A stretch of 6,069 nucleotides of DNA from an uncultured Lachnospiraceae bacterium (GTDB lineage Bacteria > Bacillota > Clostridia > Lachnospirales > Lachnospiraceae): contig CAMWWJ010000214.1 of assembly GCA_947177925.1 (NCBI GenBank), positions 1 through 6,069 on the forward strand, read 5' to 3'. A program made the position numbers and the translations under genes. Shown here in pieces: positions 1-6,069 of this stretch. Below the pieces are notes generated by a model. The model searched no databases. It saw only the letters and a list, made by a program, of their open reading frames with translations, and had not been told where the DNA came from. Position 1 is the first letter of the stretch. Each line of letters begins with the position of its first letter.

Positions 1-120
1 GCCGAAGTCGCCGCAGGTCTTGTTGTTGGAATTGTAGAACCTCTGCAGGTTCAGGGAGCCGAAGGGCAGCTTTGCCACAAGGTCCGTGAAGCCGATGTTC
101 ATGTTGCCTATCTTCAACCG
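1..120 (-). other. Opening of RHS/YD-repeat core (residues 1984-2023, truncated by window end)
   Basis: RLKIGNMNIGFTDL (1984-1997), then LPFGSLNLQRFYNSNN (2001-2016), then CGDFG (2019-2023) matches the start of RHS cores, where a LK-x-GN-x-x-x-x-FTDL sequence is followed by a P-x-x-G-x-x-[IL] turn, an R-x-Y-[ND]-S strand and G-D-F-G, normally continuing to a G-W pair. The window stops at GDFG, so a G-W pair is expected within a few codons beyond base 1. This short segment is the strongest family evidence in the window. The YD repeats and C-terminal domain are not visible. Confidence 0.8.
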
Positions 121-3100
121 GGAGTCCACCGTGAAGCCAAGGCTGGAAGTCTTCCGGTTCCCGGCTTTATCCTCTGCTTCGATTACCGCTTTGTATCTGC
201 CGTTTGCAAGGGTGGTGGGGTCGATGGCTGCAAGGATATCCTCCCTTATTTCTTCCGTTCCGGTCCGGATCACGGTTCCGGCCTCTTCTCCTTCCGGGAC
301 GATTGTTACCGTATATTCCTTCAGGGCTGTCTCGTCATAGATGCTTCCTGTGATGTTGGCAGCTTCCGTAAGGATATAGTCCTCATCTTCTATCTCCATC
401 TCAATGACCGGCGGGGTCTTATCCGCGGAGTTGTTGGAAACGGTATTGTCAGAAACAGAGCCACCCTGACCGCCCTTTGTATAGGTAAACAACATGCTTA
501 CCATTCCAAGGACTGTTCCTTTTACGTCATATACTGTAAGAGTGACTTTATACTGTCCGCTTTCAAAATGCGAGGAATACATGGTTCCTATGATTCCGTT
601 ATCATCACATTCCTTTACATTTACTTTCTTTCCATTTGCCACATTTTCACAGGTAAGGGCGGTATGCTCGTAACCAGCCCTGTCCCCATGAATCTGGACA
701 AGGGTCCTGTCTGCATGAAAGCTGATGGCGGAAATGGACGGAAATGCCCCCTGGTTTGGAGTTTCTTCTATGGTAATGTCTTTCTGCTCTCCCTGGCCGG
801 AAAGCTTAAAGCCCATGGCTGCATATGCTTCGCATCCATAGCTGTTTTTCAGGCGGCCTGTGGCTTCAAAATCTCCCTGTCCCATTTGGGATGCTCTTGC
901 AGTCAGGACGACCCTGCCATTCTCCATCTGGAGCTCAAAAGGAATGGCTGCATTGGTCTCTGTATTTTTCAGCTCAAAAGCTTTTTCTGTAATCTCATCT
1001 GTGGATTCATAGGTTCCCTGTATACGGACACAGGTTTCCTTCCCGACAGCAGGCATTTCTCCGTCAGAAGTCTCTCCTGCCGGACTTTCCGGGCGCTCTG
1101 CGTCATTGTCTGACACGGTTCCATCACCCTGAGCCGCAGCCTGCTCTCCATCCGCGGCCTGATTTGCAGCTGTAGCTGTATTTCCCTCTTCTAAATCCAA
1201 AAGCTCCACACTGTCGAATTGCAGCACAATAGAAGAAGTCTGCTCTGTAACAGTTTCATCTTCTGCCGGATCTGTGCTCTTTTTTATAAGCTCTGCTTTT
1301 ATGGCGGCATCTGTGGAAATTCCGTTCTTATCCTTTGCTTTGGCATGGAAGGTGTAAATGCCACTTTCCATCTGGCATAAGGGAATCCGGAACAGGATTT
1401 CTTCCTCTGACATGATATTCCCGTCAAAATAGCCGTTGTCTTTTGGCTCCTGGATTTCCAAAACCTTTGCGAATCCGATGTATTTTCCCTTCTCCTGTGC
1501 CTCTTCGTTTCCTGTTACCGGAATTTCATTGTCCTCTTCAGGATTCTTATAGGAATATGTGGTCTCTGCCAGCTCATTGATTTGATTTATCCTGCCATGG
1601 ACATATACATATGCCTCATCTGCAGTGATGTCCGTCAGCTTAATAAGCGGATATGCGTTTATAATGCCCACGCTGGCAGATGCCTTATTATCCCACTCAT
1701 CCCTTGCAGTTACCGTAATGGTATAGTTTCCATTCGGAAGGTCGGAAAAATCAATTGCCCCAAGCTTTTGGGATTTCTTGTTCTCTGTGTCGGTATATGA
1801 CATGCTTCCTTTTTTGCCGGAACCATTATCATAGGAAATGGAATATTCCGCTATCCGGGTATCATCATAAATGCTGCCAACAATATCAACAGGTCCTGCT
1901 ATTCTCGCCCCTAAAGAGGGTGACTCTATAGATACCTTCGGCGCTGTCACATCCGGAACCGGAACGTCATCAGTAGAGATGATTTCCACATAAGGGCAGG
2001 AAGAAATACCGTCTGCATCTATGACGGTTGTTTTCAGTAAATAGGTTTCCCCCCTTGTGAGAACAGAGGGCAGTTCTCCATCCCGCCATTGTCCGCCTGC
2101 CTGCTTCCACTGCCAGGTTATCTCTTTTATGTAATTTGCCCTTCCAAAGGCTCTCTTTTCCATGTGTGCCACTGCATTTATCCTGCTGACATTATTTCTG
2201 TCATAGGAAAGGAACGTGACAGTCTTGCAGGTTGGTCTTTTGTATACATGGAAATTGGAGATAATGGGGTATTCTCCCTGATATCTTCCGATATTTCCAT
2301 TTTTATATTTGGTAGCAGCCTGAAAATATATGTGATATGTTCCGGGTCTTTCCGGAGTAAATGGTTGTTGATAAGTATTGGTCTGGAGTTTTCCTGTAAG
2401 GGCATTTTCATATTCCACAACCAGCCTTACTGCGTAATTGTCATTTTCTGAAAATTCTACATATTTTCCGGCATAATCCACACCCATTCCGCAGAACATG
2501 CCTGTGTACACATCTCTTTTTAACAAATTAATGTTCTTTTTCAATGTCTCTGTAAGAGGCTCTGTAGCATCTGCATAAATTACCACAGCATTTGACTGGA
2601 TGAGGGCTTTTTCTATAACAGGATTATCCAAAAGGTTCTTTTCATATTCCCTGTCCGGAAGGATGATAAACTTTATGGATTCTGCCTCTTGGAAGCTTAT
2701 GCTGTTATCGGTACTTTTCCTTACTGAAACAGGACATTTTTCAGAAGCACAGCTTTTTTTCACTTCCTCCAATTGTGCCTTACAGGTTTCCTCCGTACCG
2801 CCAAGGGTAAGTATCTCCACGGAATTCTGAACCTTTAAGCTGCTGTCTGCTTCTGACAGGCTCCATGTCTGGGCATCCAGCAAGGCGGCTTTTGGAAGAG
2901 AGTCCATGCCGTATTCGTCTGTGGCAACTGCTTTTAACAGATAGACGCAGCCAATATCCGGTTTTTGGGGCAGTTCCCCATGATTCCAGTCACTGTCGCC
3001 CACTTTTCTCCATGACAAGGAAACCTTGGAAATGCCTTTCTTTTCCAAAGCTTCTTTGCCGGGAACATATGCATCATATACAATCTGAAACGTTCCGGCT

Positions 3101-6069
3101 GTCTCTTCTGATTCTCTTATGGCAAGGTCTTTTAACACCGGCCTTTCGGAGCATACAAGTCCGTCTGCCAGCGTATGGGGCTCAGACCATGCCCTGTAAT
3201 CCGAAAGCCTTTCATTACCCGAAGCAGGGTCATCCTGGGCTTTTACGGCAATGTGATAGGTGCCGTTTTCTGAAACGGTATATATGCTTTCAGCCTTTCC
3301 CGCCGCTGTTTCCTCTCCAGAGATAATGATTTTTTCAGTGCCGCTTTCCTTTGAGACAGTGATTTCCTGTTCATGGCAGGAGTCGCTTTCTTCATCAAAG
3401 TAATAGGTTTCAAGGGAAAGCTTCTGTCCCGGAAATACATGGTTTTTCCCTGCTGACCGTTTTGCTTTTTCTCCGGTAAGGATTTTATCCGTTATCTGCT
3501 CTGAAACAGGAAGAACTTCAGCTCCCGTTTCCACAAGGTTCTTTTCTATATTCGCCCATTCCGACAGGTCCCATTCCTTCCGGTCAAGGTCTAAAACAAT
3601 ATAATCCGCTTCTTCCTGAAGGAACTGCTGAAGGTCATATATGTTTTTCGATGTGTCAAGCTTTACCGTTATCTGCCCGCTTACATTATCGGAATTATCC
3701 ACTGCACAAATATGGGCATAGCATTCCTTTCCGATATACCGGGAAGGAATATCTATATATGCCTGATCGTCCACTGCTTTAACAAAATTTTTTATTTCTC
3801 CTGTTAAAAGACTATTTTGGTAAAGCTCCGGAACCTGTGAAGAATCCTCATTTACCAGAACCGCAAATCCCTTTATTCCGGTTTTCATTTCCTCCTTTAC
3901 TTCATTGGAGGTTACTATCTGGCTGTAATCATCTTTCGGCACGGTCTGTACGAAGTATTTATAGATGGTTCCTTTGTCCCTTCCCTCTATGCGCAGTGCC
4001 ATTTTATCAAAAGCTGTACTGGTGAAATAGGCGTCTGCATTTGTAACTTCCGGCGCCTCCATGTCATATGCGGTAGGGTCCTTTGCATGGTCGTCAATGG
4101 TGTATTGCTTTAAATAGCATAAAGTATTTGCAAGGATTTTTTTCTCATCGTCATTGGAATCGCTGGAATGGCCGGTTTGTATCATTGCCACGGAGTTTTT
4201 GCTTAAAAGGTAATGGTTATCATCCGTTACCGGATTCTGTCCATGGTACCGCATCCATATGGTGGTGTTCTTTCCAAAATCTCCTTCCACATACTGGCCG
4301 GATGAATGGGAGGGAGGAACATTCAGGGTTCCAGTCAGCTTCCATGGGTAGCTTGTAAGGGTTCCTTCCTTTACGATATCCACCTTAGTGCCGCTGGCAT
4401 CCAAAGCTCCATGAGGATGGAAAGTAATTCCCATCAGCTCACCGAACCTTGCCAGCCATGGATGTCCCTGAGCTGCGTTCTGCACTACTGAATCATGTCC
4501 AAAGAGAACCCCTCTTCCCGACTGGATGAATTTTAAGGTGGCATGATAGGATAGTTCGTTCAAATCCCTGCCGTCATTACAATCAGCAATGCCAAACATA
4601 ACAACATCATATTTATAGTTTCCATCCTCATCAAACAGAAACCGGTCAGGTTCCGTATTGAACTCTGTAAAGCCTACGGAATCGATGTCCAGCAGTCCTT
4701 TTCCCGCAGGCTCCCCCGAACCGCTGAGAGGAGCTTTCATCCAGGAATATAAGAGCTTTCCGGCGGGATGCACATTTAATATCTTTATATGGCTTTCCCC
4801 GTTCCAGGTGGATATGCTGGTATATGCTTCCTCCCCCATCTTTCGGAATAAACGGTAGCCGGATAGATTGCGGATGCCTGTATTGCTTTTCCAGCTTAAG
4901 GAAACGCTTTCCTGTTCCCCCTCTATTTTTTGTGAAGACAGCAAAATGCCATTGACGGAAAGGGAATGACTGCCGGAGGCTTCTTCTGTATCAGAATCCT
5001 CTTTCAATCCGCCTTCCGTTTTCTGCTCATCCCCTGCATAATGTTTCTCTAAAAGGGCTGCTGCCTGCTGCCCCTTTACCTGGAAGCTCTTGTATGTAAC
5101 ATCATATCCCTCTTCCGTCAGCTTCCTGACCGCCTCCTCTATCCGCGGATCCTCCCCTCCTTTGAGAATCCTGTCAGTAATGCCCATAATGGTCACTTTC
5201 TTTTCCAAAAAGGCATTTCCGCTTACCGTCGGCGCTTTATTGTCTACTTCAAAGCTGATTTCCGTCTGGTCTGTCAGGGCATTTTCCGTCTGCTCCGTTA
5301 CTACGAGCTTTGCTTTATATTTTCCCACTGCATCTGTCTGAATACTGTAAATACCATTACAGCCAATGACTTCTGGACAGTTTTCTTCATATATTCCATC
5401 CCTGTCACGGTCATAAGTGACAAAAAGCCGGCTTTGAATCTCATCCCCATCCGGTGAACGGGAATCATCTGTAAGGGCAATCGTGCATATGCCGCTTTCT
5501 TTTCTATAATAGGTCCCTCCGCCTTCTATCCGGGCTATAGGAGGCTGATCCGGCTTTTCCGGCTCTTCTTCATTGTCCTTCTCCTCGGTGGGTTCCGGTT
5601 CCTCTTCTGGCTCTATATCCTTTATCCTGTCTGCCGCTTCCGTCAGGGAAGGCAGGATTCTCTGTATATCATGGGTGCCCGGACCCATATTTTCATTTTT
5701 GGCAGAATTCCCGGTAAATTTTTTCCCATCCATCCCGCCATTTAAAAGGAGGCAGCCTCTATCAGTGTCTGGAATCTGGTCTTGATTTGAATTTTTGTCT
5801 GAATTCCGGTTTTTTTCCGGATATGCATTTTTATCTGCTTTTGATGTGTCTATGGATGCAGAGGCAGACTGCCTGCTGCCTGGAGCATCTGTTCCATTGG
5901 AATCAGCGTCTCCTCTGGAATCGTCTCCATCATAGGCAGTCCCGCCATCAGCATATAAGAAGCCTTCCTGCCTGTATTTTTTCGTTATCCGCCCCCTCTC
6001 TCTGTTTCTGTCAGGAGCATAGACGGTTTCGGGAATCATTCCCGCTAATAAGGTTACTACAAGTATTGA
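1..6069 (-). CDS. Giant secreted RHS/YD-repeat family protein, N-terminal part (partial at both ends)
   Basis: One frame is open for all 2023 codons from base 6069 to base 1. It starts inside a signal peptide and stops inside the conserved opening of an RHS core, so start and stop codons lie outside. The only early in-frame ATG (residue 11, bases 6037-6039) falls after the hydrophobic core and would destroy the signal peptide, so the real start must be upstream. Seen order: signal peptide, acidic linker, PKD-like domain, alpha/beta piece, FN3-like piece, amidotransferase-like domain, Ig-like domain, two composite repeat units, several Ig-like modules, RHS opening. Known of the family: RHS/YD-repeat proteins form a beta-cocoon shell that often encloses a variable C-terminal toxin, and large Firmicute versions carry long Ig-like N-terminal stalks. 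Inferred role: a secreted or surface-displayed protein for contact with cells or host material. No frameshift or internal stop was found. Regulation cannot be seen because the promoter is outside. Confidence 0.93.
124..417 (-). repeat. Ig-like module B, last stalk domain before the RHS core (residues 1885-1982)
   Basis: This starts TPPVIEMEIE and contains ITGSIYDET (1906-1914), LKEYTVTIVPEGEE (1916-1929), LAAIDPTTLANGRYKAVIEA (1946-1965) and EDKAGNRKTSS (1966-1976). The pattern of G-S-I-Y-D-E-T, then I-D-P-T-x-L-x-N-G-x-Y, then A-x-D-x-x-G-N is the Ig-like module commonly seen immediately before RHS cores in large bacterial surface proteins. It is paralogous to module A. The domain ends in FTVDSRLKIG, where the RHS opening begins. 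Confidence 0.8.
472..777 (-). other. Ig-like module D3 (residues 1765-1866)
   Basis: Strands include ISAISFHADRTLVQIHG (1779-1795), HTALTCENV (1802-1810), HFESGQYKVTLTVYDVKG (1834-1851) and MVSMLFTYTKG (1856-1866). The G-Q-Y strand followed by D-x-x-G is Ig-like, and its spacing matches module D1 exactly (Tyr to Asp 8 residues, Tyr to Gly 11). A flexible Gly/Ser/Asn linker follows at 1866-1883 (GGQGG, then SVSDNTVSNNSAD) and joins it to module B. Confidence 0.5.
781..1038 (-). other. Ig-like module D2 (residues 1678-1763)
   Basis: A short beta-rich module: CVRIQGTYES (1680-1689), AIPFELQMENGRVVLTA (1708-1724), GDFEATGRLKNSYGC (1732-1746) and AAMGFKLSG (1750-1758). It follows the D1/D3 plan, opening with V-x-I-[HQ]-G and closing with a G-x-[YF] strand and a Gly eleven residues later, but it is the most compact of the three. 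Probably an Ig-like spacer; no family recognised. Confidence 0.45.
1039..1275 (-). other. Disordered Ala/Glu/Asp/Ser linker inside the Ig-like array (residues 1599-1677)
   Basis: From about residue 1625 the sequence is rich in Ala, Gln, Glu, Asp, Gly, Ser and Pro (for example TATAANQAADGEQAAAQG, 1631-1648) and contains TVSDND (1651-1656). A short hydrophobic patch, SIVLQFDSVELLDL (1613-1626), lies before it and may be a stray strand belonging to a neighbouring module. The linker splits the Ig-like array into two blocks and probably acts as a hinge. Confidence 0.6.
1279..1635 (-). other. Ig-like module D1 (residues 1479-1597)
   Basis: A beta-rich module with ITADEAYVYVHGRIN (1481-1495) near its start and MESGIYTFHAKAKDKNGIS (1567-1585) near its end. 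The ending is the familiar Ig-like pattern G-x-Y, a strand, then D-x-x-G. The first part shares A-D-x-x-x-V-x-[VI]-H-G spacing with module D3, which suggests a common origin. A polar loop around 1508-1530 lengthens it. No named family is recognised. Confidence 0.5.
1636..1947 (-). repeat. Ig-like module A (residues 1375-1478)
   Basis: This starts TAPKVSIESPSLGARIAG, a classic opening for bacterial Ig-like repeats, and continues VGSIYDDT (1397-1404), AEYSISYDNG (1407-1416), IDFSDLPNGNYTITVTA (1439-1455) and RDEWDNKAS (1456-1464). It is a paralogue of module B, with which it aligns without gaps at a constant shift of 510 residues. Modules of this kind sit just ahead of RHS cores in large Firmicute proteins and serve as stalk domains. 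Confidence 0.75.
1972..2823 (-). repeat. Composite repeat unit, copy 2, with longer alpha/beta part (residues 1083-1366)
   Basis: This is the divergent second copy. An extra strand-helix-strand (SVEILTLGG 1083-1091, helix CKAQLEEVKKS 1096-1106, strand VSVRKS 1114-1119) precedes the shared alpha/beta part (KFIILPDR 1133-1140, VIEKALI 1151-1157, AVVIYAD 1161-1167). A beta segment with GTYHIYFQA (1243-1251) follows. The third part has EITWQWK (1316-1322), W-R-D-G-E-L-P (1328-1334) and TYLLKTTVIDADG (1342-1354). Cys1096, Cys1107 and Cys1112 cluster in the extra part. Function unknown; probably stalk or binding modules. Confidence 0.6.
2872..3636 (-). repeat. Composite repeat unit, copy 1 (residues 812-1066)
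   Basis: The unit has three parts. First is an alpha/beta segment: strand YIVLDL (823-828), helix around IEKNLVE (841-847), strand AEVLPV (850-855). Second is a beta-sandwich segment with GTYHIAVKA (936-944). Third is a second beta-rich segment with VSLSWRK (1016-1022), W-x-x-G-E-L-P (1028-1034) and VYLLKAVATDEYG (1042-1054). The same three parts recur in the same order in copy 2, shifted by 311, 307 and 300 residues respectively. No known family is recognised, and the fold assignments are my inference from hydrophobic patterning. Confidence 0.6.
3655..4056 (-). other. Ig/FN3-like domain after the amidotransferase-like domain (residues 672-805)
   Basis: This opens with APEVTNADAYF, a typical Ig-like domain start. 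It contains a DKGTIYKYFVQTV strand pair (698-710), GIKGFAVLVNED (731-742) and CYAHICAVDNSDNVSG (783-798). The closing A-V-D-N-x-x-N-V-S-G sequence is the usual last strand of extracellular bacterial Ig-like repeats. At about 134 residues it is longer than a simple Ig fold because of a loop around 711-730. Cys783 and Cys788 lie on one strand. It probably forms a rigid spacer. Confidence 0.55.
4099..4791 (-). other. Class I amidotransferase-like / DUF5057-like domain (residues 427-657)
   Basis: The domain begins with a beta strand, HIKILNVHPAGK (427-438). It contains YKYDVVMFGIADCNDGRDL (485-503), then FIQSGRGVLFGHDSV (514-528), and ends with SVAMIQTGHSSDSNDDEKK (626-644) and a helix, ILANTLCYLKQY (645-656). 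This arrangement is that of a ThuA or class I glutamine-amidotransferase-like fold, and the particular motifs recall DUF5057 proteins from Firmicutes; the DUF number is from memory. At the usual nucleophile elbow position (after GVLFG) there is His525-Asp526 rather than Cys, so an enzymatic role by the classical mechanism is unlikely. Ligand or carbohydrate binding is possible but unproven. Confidence 0.6.
4792..4965 (-). other. Short FN3-like segment (residues 369-426)
   Basis: VSLSWKS (389-395) followed by LSGYRLFRKMGEEAYTSI (402-419) matches the fibronectin type III pattern of a Trp-bearing B strand and then a G-Y-x-[LI]-[FY]-R strand. At about 58 residues it is shorter than the usual 85-100, so the last strands are missing, merged into the next domain or not recognised by me. 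It sits directly before the amidotransferase-like domain. Confidence 0.5.
5035..5208 (-). other. Short alpha/beta segment (residues 288-345)
   Basis: A hydrophobic strand (VTIMGI, 292-297) is followed by an amphipathic helix (IEEAVRKLTEEGYD, 310-323), a second strand (VTYKSF, 324-329) and a second helix (QQAAALLEKHY, 334-344). This is a beta-alpha-beta-alpha unit of Rossmann or flavodoxin-like type, too short to be a complete domain. It resembles the start of the alpha/beta segment near residues 1083-1119, which also has strand, helix, strand and ends in a Lys-Ser. Residues 346-368 after it are a polar linker. The function is unknown. Confidence 0.45.
5218..5538 (-). other. PKD/Ig-like domain with DxDxDG motif (residues 178-284)
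   Basis: The domain opens with PPIARIEGGG and contains DDSRSPDGDEI (202-211) followed by YDRDRDGIYEE (219-229). This pairing, S-P-D-G-D followed by Y-D-x-D-x-D-G, is the pattern I know from bacterial PKD-like domains in secreted proteins. Asp220, Asp222 and Asp224 with Gly225 could bind calcium. The domain closes with a YKAKLVVTE strand and the typical inter-domain sequence EVDNKAPTVSG (274-284). Cys231 and Cys237 are close together and might form a disulfide. A structural role in the stalk is inferred. Confidence 0.65.
5539..6015 (-). other. Hydrophilic low-complexity region and acidic Pro/Glu linker (residues 19-177)
   Basis: After the signal peptide comes a basic patch (RNRERGRITKKYRQ, residues 21-34), then about 110 residues rich in Asp, Asn, Ser, Gly and Lys with no clear fold. 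A strongly acidic Pro/Glu stretch follows at residues 151-177, with repeated PE and EE units (PEEEPEPTEEK, then EEEPEKPDQPP). This looks like a disordered spacer that projects the first folded domain from the envelope. Low sequence complexity makes any homology call unsafe. Confidence 0.7.
6016..6069 (-). other. Signal peptide, C-terminal part (residues 1-18)
   Basis: The first visible residues, SILVVTLLAGMIPETVYA, form a hydrophobic core followed by a more polar stretch ending in V-Y-A, a good A-x-A-type signal peptidase I site, with Pro-Asp following. The positively charged n-region and initiator Met are missing and must lie beyond base 6069, probably within about 10-20 codons. No Cys follows the cleavage site, so it is not a lipoprotein signal. 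This supports Sec export. Confidence 0.8.

Noticed and set aside
568..1113. Plus-strand open frame of 181 codons
   Set aside because: It is antisense to the continuous minus-strand gene. Its product is a Cys/Phe/Leu-rich mixture without domain structure, as expected of a shadow frame opposite a coding sequence with this codon use.
969..1151. Short minus-strand open frames at 969-1151, 2178-2420 and 3243-3440
   Set aside because: 969-1151 and 3243-3440 are in a different frame from the giant gene, and all three overlap it completely. None shows a protein family signature.
2754..2760. A7 run on the coding strand as a programmed frameshift site (also at 4137-4143 and 5810-5816)
   Set aside because: At 2754-2760 the A7-G run is read as AAA AAA AGC, so the A-AAA-AAG heptamer is in the wrong register. 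The other runs also sit in normal Lys-rich codons, and the zero frame stays open with sensible protein on both sides. Phase variation by slippage cannot be excluded but nothing supports it.
2089..3326. Other plus-strand open frames (2089-2451, 2600-2830, 2865-3326) and shorter ones across the window
   Set aside because: All lie opposite the giant gene, have no recognisable motif or common codon pattern, and show no operon-like spacing. The minus-strand frame has signal peptide, Ig-like and RHS features throughout.
5539..5619. Pro/Glu-rich acidic stretch as a DNA tandem repeat
   Set aside because: The protein composition is repetitive but the codons vary and no exact DNA unit repeats, so it is a low-complexity linker rather than a nucleotide repeat.
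6037..6039. ATG at residue 11 as the gene start
   Set aside because: Starting there would leave only MIPETVYA before the cleavage site and discard the hydrophobic core that is clearly visible upstream.
1..6069. Promoters, terminators, CRISPR arrays, tRNA/rRNA, IS elements or attachment sites
   Set aside because: No spaced direct repeats, hairpin plus T-run in a non-coding gap, transposase frame or structural RNA pattern was seen. The whole window is one coding frame with no intergenic space.

Overview
The whole 6069-base window is coding and lies inside one gigantic minus-strand gene. Read from base 6069 down to base 1, the frame runs for 2023 codons without a stop. Neither the true start codon nor the stop codon is in the window, so the gene is partial at both ends. 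I translated the frame by hand from end to end and found no frameshift. Residue n below means the codon whose highest base is 6072-3n. There is no intergenic DNA, RNA gene, promoter, terminator, CRISPR array or mobile element. The plus-strand open frames are shadows of this gene.

The protein looks like the secreted N-terminal half of a giant RHS/YD-repeat cell-surface protein. In order it holds: the tail of a signal peptide (1-18); a long hydrophilic, then acidic Pro/Glu-rich linker (19-177); a PKD/Ig-like domain with a DxDxDG motif (178-284); a short alpha/beta piece (288-345); a short FN3-like piece (369-426); a class I glutamine-amidotransferase-like (ThuA/DUF5057-like) domain that appears to lack a nucleophile Cys (427-657); an Ig/FN3-like domain (672-805); two divergent copies of a composite unit made of an alpha/beta part and two beta-sandwich parts (812-1066 and 1083-1366); and a run of Ig-like modules broken by disordered linkers (1375-1982). 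It ends in the sequence that normally opens an RHS core (1984-2023, bases 1-120). The YD repeats, and any C-terminal toxin or anchoring region, would lie beyond base 1 on the minus strand.

The organism is probably a Gram-positive Firmicute, most likely a gut-type Lachnospiraceae/Clostridiales member. The reasons are a Sec signal peptide on a giant surface protein; heavy use of ATA, AGA/AGG and GGA codons; linkers of TVSDN/TVSNN type that I associate with Lachnospiraceae secreted proteins; and a domain set (DUF5057-like, Ig-like, RHS) typical of that group. This assignment is inference.

The main points of interest are the internal duplications, which can be traced residue by residue, the apparently non-catalytic amidotransferase-like domain set in an adhesin-like stalk, and the predicted RHS/toxin part just outside the window.
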